DNA of 64,000 nt from Primula veris (lineage: Eukaryota; Streptophyta; Magnoliopsida; Ericales; Primulaceae). The position numbers and the translations under genes are program-made. The notes beneath the pieces were generated by a model. It was not told the DNA's origin, made no database searches, and saw only the letters and a program-made list of their open reading frames with translations. The stretch lies in contig OY821743.1 of the NCBI GenBank assembly GCA_963682055.1, forward strand, positions 35,388,702-35,452,701, written 5' to 3'. Below are positions 36,440 to 47,176 of this stretch, piece by piece. Position 1 is the first letter of the stretch, and each line of letters opens with the position of its first letter.

Positions 36440-38030
36440 AACTGTTAATGTTGGTTAAGAATGTATTTGTGAGCCTTTTATAGGACTCTTTTGTCTTTGA
36501 TGTCGAGCTTTGTAAATGTACATCATATGGTGCTCAGTATCCATGTGCTTTGCAATGGTTTATGTCGCTAGGTTCACATCACAGTTCACTAAAGAAAATT
36601 AATTGGTTCCTCAAGTATATTGAAATAAAATGGACGTAAAAAAAAATCGGACGCAACAAAATTGGACTCTCAGTCTCTTTCGTGTCCAGATGGTTTCGCA
36701 TCTAAACACATTATTCATATGGATTATCGAACATCCGGAGTTTATTCCAACTAAATAACGTACTTTTTTAATAAACTCTAGGGTGCTATCGCCTCCTATT
36801 ATAAGCAAAACAACGAGGCACTCATACTAATAATTTTCTTGAAATTGATGTTCATGTATAAGAATGGTCTCCTTTTATGTTCATAGTATCAAAAAAAAAA
36901 TCAATGTTTCATGTTCAACCATTTTCTGAAAATGATTGTTAATTAATTAGTGGTTAAATAAATCAATGACTGGTATGGACATTTGAGCTGTAGCTCTTTC
37001 AACTTGCTTTAACTTGTTGCTTTTACAAATAGTGTTTAGAGCAGTTTTTGCCTTGACTTTACATAGGTCATACAAGCATTTTTGTAGCTTGAAATGGTTT
37101 AAAAGTTGTAGTTAGTTTGGTTTCCGGTTTCAATTATTATTGGTTCCGGTCCTTTGCTTAAATCTAAAATAAAAAATAAAATAAAACTTAAATGATTGGT
37201 ATTAAGTTTCATTTTCGTGGGAAAATATTTTCTCACTAATGTGTTGGGTTAGTGTAGATTTATTACATGGCTATAGTAAACAAAACCAGGTTGCAAGTGG
37301 TTTGGCAAATAAGAGCTAATTTCACGTTTTCAAAATAATGGATCTATCTAAAATGGCTCATGATATAACTGTTTATGTTTGGTTAAAAATGCATTTGGGA
37401 GCCTTTTATAGGACTCTTTTGTCTTTGATGTCGAGCTTGGTAAATGTACATCATATGGTACTCATAATCCATGTGATTTACAATGGTTCATGTAGGTTCA
37501 CTAAAGAAAATTAATTGGCTTCTCAAGTATATTGAAACAAAATGGTCGTCAATTTTTTTTTAAAGCAACAAAATTGTCTCTCAGTTTCTCTCTTTTGTCC
37601 AGATGGTCATCGCATCTAAACAAATTTGTATGGATTATTGAACATCCGGAGTTTATTCCGACTAAATAACGTACTTTTTTTAATAGACGCTAAACTGGTA
37701 TCGTCGTCTCCTGTTTTGAGCAAAACCTAGAGGCACCCATTACCCATACTAATAATTTTCTAGAAATTACTGCTCATAAGAATATTGGTCTCCTTTTATG
37801 TCAGAGTATGAAAATTTTCAATGTTCATGTTAAATCTGATTCTTAAATGATTGTTAATTAGTGGTTAATTAAATCAATGACTGGTATTAAGTTTCATTTT
37901 CGTTAGTGTATGGATTTATATTACATGGCTATAGTGAACAAAACCAGGTTGCAAATGGTTTGGCAAATGAAAGCTAATTTCACTGCTTTCAGAATAATGG
38001 ATCTCTTTAAAATGGCTCATGATATATACT
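36440..38030. repeat. Tandem duplication, copies of about 928 and 663 bp
   Basis: Copy 1 (36440-37367) and copy 2 (37368-38030) are directly adjacent and begin alike (AACTGTTAATGTTGGTT and AACTGTTTATGTTTGGTT). They share GCCTTTTATAGGACTCTTTT, CATCCGGAGTTTATTCC and GGTTTGGCAAAT, and both end in ATGGCTCATGATATA. Copy 2 lacks 226 bp present in copy 1 between two TGGTAT words (36971-36976 and 37197-37202), plus a smaller block. No coding content was recognised. Confidence 0.85.
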
Positions 38031-38870
38031 GCGTATTGGCATGATCAACATGAAACTCATTGCTTAATTTAGAGCGTGTAATTTTTAGCCTTTAAATTTC
38101 CTATATATATGTTCAAGATGCTAAGCTGAAGCAAAGAGTTGGTTTGCATTTCAAAGATATTATTGTGGGCTATTAATGTTAATTGAATGGTTATTAATTA
38201 GGCATATGATGAACTCTTTCATAAGCTTTTCATTTTTAAAGTGAAAATAATCTCTGGTATTTGAGCATGCAGTAATGTTTTGTGTACTAAACTTGTAGTG
38301 TTTTCGGAATTTGCGGGGCTTAATGGTAGCAGTTGATAATATATAGCCTCCTTGGGATAGTTTGAATAGCTACAATTTGGGGCTTTTTTGTTGAGCATTA
38401 TGATTGTCAAAATGCACTAGTTTTGATCACTTTCATTTTGGTGTTTAATGGGGAGAGAAAAGGGTAGTAGGTACGAGAAGAAATGAAGTGCATTTGAGCT
38501 CATTTTACTCTTAAATTTGATGTTTTAATTGTGATTTGCTTACTTCTTTTTTTCTTCACCCCCAGTGTGTAGAGCTAATAGCTTTAAATTTCATGTAATT
38601 AAATTTGCTTAGGCTAATTTATTCGCTTAATATCACTAATTGAGTAAAGTTTACGACTTATTGGCACCTTTAATGCCTGTTCAAGCATCAGATTCGATAA
38701 TATCTTACCGAAAGCATGCTTCTTTTTATGAGATTACATTAAAAAAAAATTGATCTTTGCAATTAAATATTTAAACCCAAAACCAACCGAATAAAACCAC
38801 CGACCAAGTGCAACACTTCACGGTCTTCACCTCCATTGACCATTTCCCGAAGGGAATAAAATATACAGTA

Positions 38871-39165
38871 CTCCGTCCCGAAATAAGTATTCTGTATTAT
38901 TTTTTGGGATCTGAAACGTATCAAAATAAGTGTCCGTTTTACTTTTTTTTAGTAAATTTAATCTTTTTTATTTTAAAAAAAATAACTTTTTATTAGTTTA
39001 AACATAACAAAATTATACTCAAAATCTCACATTTTAATTAAAAAATAGTTTTTGTTTGAATTTTTTTATTTTTTAATGTTTTTTGTCGAGTTTTTATCGA
39101 AATTGCTTTAAATCCTTAAATAACACGGTTTTAAAAGCAGGACACTTATTTTGAGACGGAGACAG
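38871..39165. mobile_element. Stowaway-like MITE upstream of small unknown gene
   Basis: The left end CTCCGTCCCGAAATAAG and the right end CTTATTTTGAGACGGAGAC are inverse to each other. TA flanks the left end (38869-38870) and the right end (39166-39167). It lies about 220 bp upstream of the ATG at 39389, within the likely promoter region. Confidence 0.75.
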
Positions 39166-39388
39166 TATTATATAAACCGTAAAGCCTCGAAAAAAGAACC
39201 AACTGTCTTTATGCTTAACATAACGTATAGATTTAAATTATTATTTTTGATTTTGAACGTAGTAGCAGGATAATATTAATCTATATTTGTATTTCCTTGG
39301 TAATGTACTAATCTCTATATATAGTTATACTGTTAATGACACCCTACCACTTCATTACAACTTAGTAACTAGTAATTATCTAGCTAGA

Positions 39389-39736
39389 ATGTCATCTTCC
39401 AAAATTACCACGAAACCTCGAGATCACCCTAAACTTCCCGAGAGAATCAAAATCACTAACACCGCACAAGAAGAAGTAGCAGATGATGATCAGGATGACA
39501 GCGTACTTGAAAATCCGAGTGTTGGTGAACCAATGATAAGTAGCCACTTGTATTTAAAGCCAGCTCACTCTACCGGAACTCTAGACAGAGAGGTGATTCT
39601 CCGAAGGATCCGCCATCGGAAGCAAGTCAACAGGGTCAGAACCATAGTGAAAACTCTCCTTAGCTCCCCCTTCTCCGGTAATAAGGCCGCTAGTTCCGAG
39701 AAAAAGTGGCTTGATGATGCTTTTGCCGCACCGTAG
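39389..39736 (+). CDS. Small conserved-looking plant protein of unknown function (115 aa)
   Basis: An intronless ORF of 115 residues. I chose the ATG at 39389 (MSSSKITTKPRD) over the longer frame starting at 39287 because the 34 residues between look like translated leader and a TATA box (TATATATAG, about 39314-39322) overlaps that upstream part. The protein is highly charged, with no signal peptide or membrane segment. An acidic stretch (EEVADDDQDD, about residues 29-38) is followed by a basic helix-like block, GTLDREVILRRIRHRKQVNR, continuing VRTIVKTLLSSPF (about residues 64-96), then KKWLDDAFAAP*. I recall similar (L)D+EVxLRRIRHRK+ blocks in uncharacterised plant proteins, but I assign no function. 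The basic block could be a nuclear-localisation or nucleic-acid-binding helix; this is inference. Confidence 0.7.
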   Translation: MSSSKITTKPRDHPKLPERIKITNTAQEEVADDDQDDSVLENPSVGEPMISSHLYLKPAHSTGTLDREVILRRIRHRKQVNRVRTIVKTLLSSPFSGNKAASSEKKWLDDAFAAP

Positions 39737-39959
39737 CAATAACTAGACGTACTATTTTAGAATATGCACGTAGGTGCTAGGGTTATGTGCTCGTTCCTTT
39801 TCGTAGGTCTTTTAATATTGAAGTCTCTAATGTATGCACTATGATTATCAAAAACTACTCTGTGATCTATTGAATAATAAGGACTTACGTTTATTGAAAT
39901 CATAACTAGTACATAAACTTATGTGGTCATCTTTACAGTTTCTTAAATCAGCTATATTG

Positions 39960-40325
39960 GTGTGATCATTTATTGTAATTATGCTTTCCTGTTTCGCCTT
40001 AATTTTAGAATTTAGGTTGAAACTATAAAAATCCGTTACTGGTGGAGTAATTGGGTAGTCTTGGTGTTGTAACAAGTAGATGAACGTGGTCCCTTTGGTA
40101 CGTCTTGAAGACGGTATATAGAAATATTGATCATTTCTTGTAATTATGCTTTCCGGTTTCGCCTTATTTTTAGAATTTTGGCTTGAAACTATAGAAATCC
40201 GTTATTGGAGTAATTGAGTAGTCTTCGTATTGTAAGCGGTAGATGAACGTAGTCCCTTTTGTAGGTTTTAAATCGGTATATAGAAATATTTGATCATTTC
40301 TTGTAATTATGCTTTCCGGGTTAAA
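39960..40325. repeat. Tandem repeat, about 164-bp unit, 2.2 copies
   Basis: The unit start GATCATTTMTTGTAATTATG recurs at 39964, 40129 and 40292 (spacings 165 and 163). The units also share TTTCGCCTTA, AAATCCGTTA and GAACGTRGTCCCTTT. They lie between the small unknown gene and the 3' end of the allene oxide synthase gene and may be part of either 3' UTR. Confidence 0.8.
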
Positions 40326-40691
40326 TACCAATAGTGTACCATTTGAGATAATTAAACTTTGAAGATCATATTATTAGTCATGTCATCAAATGAAGATGGA
40401 AACTATTCATAATTTCATACGGTGCCCAACGGTAATTCGATATGAACAATAAAACTAGTACTCTTCCGATCAGTTTGGGTAGGCGAAAAACAGCAAGCGA
40501 TAATGGGAATGTGAGACGTTAATTTATTACAAAGTATTTTTCTAATGAAAATGTGGGAAGTGAGAAACGAGAAGTCGGAATAAGAAAACGCGATACGTAA
40601 AAAAAAGAAAAGAGTTCCATGTAACAACGGTTCCTTGAATTGCCTATGCACAAAATACAACTTGCAAAAAAGCAAATAATTGAATTCAATT

Positions 40692-43600
40692 TCAAAAAGA
40701 AGCCCGCTTAAACGATGTTATGGTTATTTTTGCCCCCAACGGCGACCTCCCCACTTCAATATCCAACGAATCGTAACGTCGGAATAACTCCACAACCAAC
40801 AACCTCGACATCATTACCACAAAATCCTTCCCAGCACATTGCTTATTCTCCAGCGTCGGGTTTTCGCTTTCTCTCCCGTTTGACCACAAAACGTACTGTA
40901 ACAACTTCTCCCCCTCCTCACCAATGAACCGGTCCGGTAAAAACTCCTCAGCTTTATCAAATATTTTCGGGTCCTTTGTCGCAAAGGGTTGGAACCCGAA
41001 CAACATCTCCCCCTTGCTAATCTCAAAAGTTGCATCGTGTGATTCGATAATTAAATCTTTTTTAGCCTTGCCATATTGTAAGGGTACAGGTGGTTCGATG
41101 CGTAGAGCTTCGTATACCACTGATTTCACTAGCGGCATTTTCTCCATTGCCGCCATAGTCACCTGTTAGAGAATAATATAAAACATTGATAAGTTGTCAA
41201 CCGAGAAGTTCAAACTTTTTTAGTAGATACAGTAACTTAACTTGGTATAGTAGTATGTGCTATGTCATGTGTTCGAATCTTCACAATTATTTCACCACTT
41301 AATGAAAAAATCTTAACACAAAAGAAACAAGTAAAATTACAAAATTAACGCTAAAGCTCGAGGCGGGCCTTCTTCAAATTTGGTGGGCTTAAATTGAATC
41401 TCAAAATGTGAATGTCCGTAAAATATTTTAAAAGATTAAATAGCGTTCACTACTACTACAAGATTGGGATTTTAACAGAAATTGTAACTTAACATACCTT
41501 TCCGCCGCTTTCTTTCACTGCCGTACGTATCTCCTCGGCTAGACGTGTATGTAACTTAGCACCAGCCCGGCCGATCCATTTCATCATATTCGGGAAAAAG
41601 ATTTTCATCCCACCAAACGAGTTGAAACAAGTGGCGAAAATGAGGTTGTGACAAGCTTCGTCGTTCGATATCCCTAATTTATCAGCCTCTTCAAACATGC
41701 TACTTGACGAGCTATAGAAAAAATCGTAAAGTCGCTGGTAATCCTTTTTCACTAGAGCAGGGGGAAGAGGAAAAGTGTGGATTAGGATCTCTTCAATTAG
41801 CTTTGGTAATCCAAGGGTTAGTAAGGGGCCTACTTGGAACAATTGCCATTTACTGATTAATTTTGGTCCGTCAGATCCGAGCTTGGTATAAGCTGGATTT
41901 GCTCCATAGAGTGAGCGAGTTAGAAAATTAAAAGCTGCTTGATCATTGGTTTCGCCAAAATCCGCTTTACCTGTTAGTCATATCAGGTAACATACCAAAT
42001 TAATCATTGGAACCTGGTGTGACTACAATGTCAACAGCAATTGAAAAAACTCTCATAACTCGGAATAACATTTTTTAGCGAACTCAACTCCTGGTTCGAT
42101 AAATTCAAGCCAAAGCTGTGACTAAAAGGTGAACTCCAACCAATAAACCAAGTTGATATATACTCCAGATCTATGGCCTCCAGATAGCAGTCCAATTCAA
42201 ATTGACGCAAAATGTCCAAAATCTAAATTCTCAATTACAACTTGATGATATGAATAAGAATAACTAAGACAAATATGTAAAAATGTCAAAGTATAGCATC
42301 AACTAGAATCCAGGTTGATGTTGGTGATTGAATGTTGAATTGGCCGTAATCAATACTATTATGCGTTCATATCCAGCCAATGTTGAAATCAAGGTTATTT
42401 TCAAGGTAAAACTAATCAACTACTCCCTCCGTTCCCATTTAATTGTCCACTACGAAACTAAGTGCAATTTTGACCGGCCAAGAACTTATATCAAAATTGT
42501 CGGAATAAAAAATTTCAAAAATTGATCATATAGTTCAAATGTTAAATTTTATGATTAGATTTAAAAAAAAAATCATTTTGACAATTTTGATACAAGTTAT
42601 AAACCGGTCAAAATTGCACGTAGTTTCGTAGTAGACAATTAAATGGGAACGGAGGGAGTCAGGGACGGCCGAGTACTTTTGGTTGCCCAAGGCCCTCCTC
42701 AAAATGTTGAACATTGTTTAAAAAAAAGCGATTATTAGTAAAAAAATCTCGATTCAAAGTTTAAAAAGCTCGTTTTTCGCTTTTAATGCTTTTAACACAG
42801 CTCTTACAGAATTTTTTTTTCTAAGTTTTCGCCTTTTAAAAGACTGATATTGAATGACAATAAAAAACATTTAACCATTAAACCTTGACGACGAAATTGT
42901 CAACTCTAGGCTTATATTAGAAATCACTCTGATATTGAATAACAATTCTCATTTAATAAATATGCAAGCTAGAGCTCATAGACAGAACCAGAAACTTTAA
43001 AGGGCAGAACTGAAATGATACTTTTGGTAAATAAGGGGCCTAAATGCTAATTTTGAAGATTTTACTCAAAATAAATTGAAAAAAAATATATAATTTCATC
43101 AATTTTTATTTGATTGTTTAGACCACTCTGATTTGATTAAACTAACACAATAATTGACAATGTATATGAACTAGATTAATTTCATGAGAAATCTTTCTAA
43201 ATTTTTATTTAGTACTACTTGGTGTTAAATAGCAACATTTTATTTTACTCTTGATCAGCTGAATAATTGAATTTTCAACTCTAGATATAGATCCAAAAAA
43301 TTGCCAACTTAATTTAGCTCTGATCAAGTTATAATCCTGTGAACTAGAAAACATTTTTCCTGAAAATACAATTTATGATACCTTTGTCAGATAATTCGGC
43401 CTCTAATGTCTCGAATAGCTCCCCATAACACGCCTCGAACTCCGGTATAATGAACTCCCTCCGCGATTTCAACAAAGTAAAAACAAGTTGTTTCAGCTTC
43501 GCGTGCTTCGGCTCAGACGGATCAAGATACGATAAAATTCTGTACCCGCCAGTAAGTTCCGTAGACGCCATGTAAGTCCCTGTAAAAAGATCTTTTTTTT

Positions 43601-43943
43601 CCACTTTACTCGTATCGAAAAGAACCGGAAAGCTTTTACCGTCCAGTAAAACAACGACGTTCGGGTTGGGTGAAATAAATGGACCAGGTGGCATGTTGGT
43701 ACGAAACACGGTGGATTTGTATTTTCTGGCACGAGACTTGAAAAACTCGTCTCGACCTTGGTTGTAAAAGTAATCAAGACGGTCTTTCAAGGGACCGATT
43801 ATTGGGAGGCCGTAATCACCGGGTATTTTTTGTACATTTTGTGAATTTGAGGTGGCTTTTGTGATAGAACTTGAAAGAATTGGCCTTGTTTGAGAAAATT
43901 GAAAGTGTATAGTAGAGGAGTAAAAAAGGGAATTTAAGGCCAT
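40692..43943 (-). CDS. AOS: Allene oxide synthase (CYP74A)
   Basis: Allene oxide synthase dehydrates 13-hydroperoxy-linolenic acid to an allene oxide, the first committed step to jasmonate, in the plastid; it needs no O2 or reductase. Three coding exons on the minus strand (43943-43382, 41970-41498, 41162-40692) join in phase to 501 residues. Family marks: IPGDYGLPIIGPLKDRLDYF (about 40-59), NMPPGPF (83-89), YRILSYLDPSEPKH, the atypical I-helix IFATCFNSFGG (298-308), ExxR at E363/R366, and heme ligand Cys454 in NKQCAGKDF. The Phe of the NMPPGPF motif is the residue whose change to Leu turns AOS into hydroperoxide lyase in published Arabidopsis work; Phe here supports AOS. The first 35 residues are Ser/Thr-rich and lack acidic residues, like a chloroplast transit peptide. 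A MITE sits in intron 1. No defect was seen. Confidence 0.93.
42423..42658. mobile_element. MITE in AOS intron 1
   Basis: The ends are CTCCCTCCGTTCCCATTTAA and the near-perfect inverse TTAAATGGGAACGGAGGGAG. Arms of about 60 bp carry the AAGTGCAATTTTGACCGG core. TA precedes the left end; the right flank reads TC. It is the best-preserved copy of the family seen at 16146 and 45985, suggesting it is the youngest. Confidence 0.85.
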
Positions 43944-44400
43944 TTTTCTTTTATCAAAGTGAGAGAAAAAATTATAAGGTTTTTTCTTTTTTTGAATGTG
44001 AAAATGTGATGTGGTAATGTGTTGGTGGACAATTTAAATATGATTTGGGATTTTTTGTAATGCAATTATGCATGTGTGAATAAATAATTTATAATTTTAT
44101 AATGACACTGAGATAGTATTGACAATTGAGTAGTGGAACTAAGTGGGGTCATAACATTATTTGTTTGATATTAATCACACTAATGCTCCTCATAGTTTTA
44201 ACGTTTCTAGTCGGCCTGGATTTATATTATGAATAAAATTATAAACATAAACAATGGTCCGTTTGTTAACAAATTCGTTACTTGATTTTTGGATTTTTTT
44301 TGTTTTAATATTAATAAAACTGAGTATGGTAAAATTATTACATATGAGTTTAAGATAAACGGATAACAAACTGCGCTGCTAGTCTTTTTTGAATATCAAA

Positions 44401-44613
44401 TCATAACATTCTAAAGACATATTCAGTCGAAACTACAGTCAACACATTTCTGTTCATAACTTTCTGCACTCTCCTGATAATTTCAACAGACACAGTAGCT
44501 AAAAATTCAAATGTATCAAACGCAAAAGGTATGAAACCGTGGTGATTGTCTTGACATGTCTTCTCATGTTTCTCTACCTTCGCTGTCGTTGTAGTAGTAA
44601 CTGCGTGACCCAT
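44401..44613 (-). mobile_element. Retroelement-related ORF fragment (70 aa)
   Basis: This short ORF contains VEKHEKTCQDNHHGFIPFAF, then DTFEFLATVSVEIIRRVQKV and MNRNV. I recall the pattern HxKxCxxNxHxFIPFAFDTFGFLAPEA-RVQRVM from fragments scattered through plant genomes next to LINE-type reverse transcriptases. Here it stands alone with no reverse transcriptase part and several changed residues, so it is probably a relic. It lies about 460 bp upstream of the AOS start codon, so it occupies the AOS promoter region. It could alternatively be a small expressed ORF. Confidence 0.5.
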
Positions 44614-45984
44614 GGTAAATTATTAAATATCAAACCCCACCGAGTGAGAAAATCTATGGGTGTTTGGACAATAAAATTACTTAACTTTTAAAAAACTGAA
44701 AATATATTTTTTTTTTAGTTTTTAATGGATTTTTGAAACAATTTTTTAAAGCTGCTTTTCGATAGTAAAATCTTTTGCGTAATCTATCAGTAATAGTTTT
44801 AGAAAATTGGAACCAGTCGCAAACGGTAGTAATTCATGTTCTAGTCTAACCAAAATGTAAACGATGGATCCTTGAAAGTTGAAAACGTGACGAACTTATT
44901 CACGATTTTTAAAAATAGTTGGTTATTGTCACGTTATTGTTTTCTTAATATTAAGAAACTTAATTTTACTAAATTTAGAAAAATAACTTTATTGTTTTAA
45001 AAGACTAATTTATAGGAGATCAATGTAATGTGTGGAGCTAGATATGATTTTTCCTTATAGACCCAAAAAAAAAATTGTTGAAAGGTATTAGAACTCTAAC
45101 GTAGCAAGGTTGATTATGTTTGCGACTCTACATAAAAATTAAATGGTGTGACCTACTCGAAGAGGGTTGGATAGCGAACCAAAATTAGTATAATTGGTGC
45201 CAAATGTGTCAAATTCAGGATTATGAATTTAAAAGTATTGCAATTAAAAGTATAGGTACGTTAGATTAGTTTGTGATCTGTTTGATGGTGTAGGTGATGA
45301 TTATGCTCTTGTCACTTTCTTGCTTTCCATAATAATAAATTAATAATACATATTTTTTGATACATATTTATACAAATTTGACTGAAGTGCATGTGATCAA
45401 TGTGCAACGAGATTGGATCAAAAAACTCAAGCGAATTTTTGTAAAATAATGTGTCAAAAAATCCCTATATATATATCATCATCATTAAAATAATATCTTA
45501 GTTTCTTCATTTCCATCGAAAAAAAGCCAAAAACAGCTTGGTAACAATATGAATAATTATACAAAACTAGAAGAAATTCTTTAAATATGGCTTGTGTTAT
45601 TGAGCAATTTCAAGGTGGCCTCCTGTGTTAAGATGAAATTAAAGTGGAAGACTTGGTCAATTATACAATAAATAAAAAATGACTGTTAAACTCACCAACT
45701 TATTTGTTTCCTTAGTTTTTTTTTAAAAAAAATCAGCTTATATCATAAAAGAAATATAAGTCCGTATAAGTAAAAGTAAATACACACATGGGCGGTTGTG
45801 ACTACACTGACATGCCTACTTTGGACAAAATAGAGAAAACGACATGTATAATTCCATCTCATTTATTAAAACATATTTTTTTTAAAAAATTAACATGCAT
45901 CATAAACCCTTTAAATTCATTAAATTTAACAAAACATAAAATTTATCTCACGAGTAATGCATATGATTCTCTAGATTAGTATTA

Positions 45985-46206
45985 CCTCCGTTCCTAAGCA
46001 AATGTCTCATATGAAAATACGTAAAATTTTGACCGATAATTTTTTCATATTTAAATTGCCGAAAAAAATTATTTCAAAAGTTAATCACGTAGTTTATGCT
46101 TAGATGAAATTTTTAATTTTTTAATTTCGGTAAGTTTGATATGAAAATTTTGATGAACAAAGTTGCACGTATTTTCGTAAGGGATATTTGTTTAGCGCCG
46201 TATGGA
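45985..46206. mobile_element. Diverged MITE of the GTGCAATTTT family
   Basis: The left end CCTCCGTTCCTAAGC is preceded by TA. The inner arms AATACGTAAAATTTTGACCG and AAAGTTGCACGTATTTTCG are inverse. The right end (GCGCCGTATGGAAT) is degraded, so the exact boundary is uncertain. Confidence 0.65.
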
Positions 46207-47002
46207 ATATAATAAGTAATAAATTATGATGGGCTTCACATTTTTATGGTTGTAATATTGTTAGTATTATTAAAAGATAATAAATAAAAAATGTAAGTTT
46301 ATTATAATGAAATTAATAAGAAAACTGGAATTTGTATAAATGTAAACGGTTACTTAAAAGGTATAAAATGTGTTAGATCTGAGGAAAGGATGGCCCACAT
46401 TTAGACCCCACCCGTGCTACATTTATTATTATTTCAAGCATTTATTTGTTTTCTAAATTAAAATCAAATTGTAAAACATATTAAAAATTTAAATAAAAAT
46501 ATAAAATCTTAAGAGTATTATTTTAAAATTAAATATTAATCATTAATCGTATCGAATGTTTGATTAATTAATATTTAAGTTTAGGACATAACTCATAAAG
46601 TTTCATATTTTTATTTGAATTTTTAGTGTGTTTTATAATTTATTTTTAATTTATCAAATCTTAATTTATTAAAAATATAAAAATTAAATTAGTTATTGAA
46701 AAAGACCAAATAAGCATACATAGTTTTTGTTAACTCTTGTCCCTTGGATTGGATTATTTTTTTATCCAATGGATCAAAGGATAGTTTAATCTAATAAATT
46801 TAGAGCAGTAAAAACGGATGGTAAAGTACGTACAATATTTATACGGATTAATTAGAAACTGTTTAAGATGATGTGATGTTCTAACTAGATTAATAATTAA
46901 ACGATAATAAGACGATAGTCACTACATTAATTGTGTTGTTTTTTTATATCTTAAGCTAGTTCCTACTTTGTCCTATAAACTTTTAGTTATACATTTTATA
47001 AA

Positions 47003-47040
47003 CACTATAAAATAATGTTTGATTTAGTAAGAGTCAAAAG
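47003..47040. mobile_element. Truncated copy of the CACTA-like end at 10201
   Basis: CACTATAAAATAATG-TTTGATTTAGTAAGAG-TCAAAAG matches the first 38 bases of the element at 10201-10383 with few changes, then the sequences diverge. Confidence 0.55.
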
Positions 47041-47118
47041 TTGGAACTACATATATGCACACTACCGTAGTGAGTCTCAGAAGCTGGTTAAGTTTATGAA
47101 ACGGGAGCTGATTTTCTA

Positions 47119-47130
<12 letters not shown>

Positions 47131-47174
<44 letters not shown>
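47131..47174. repeat. (AT)n microsatellite
   Basis: An uninterrupted AT alternation of about 44 bases following an A-run. Confidence 0.9.

Positions 47175-47176
<2 letters not shown>

Noticed and set aside
39287..39388. Upstream 34 codons as part of the small unknown protein
   Set aside because: A TATA-like element lies inside them and the residues look non-protein; the MSSSK start at 39389 is better.
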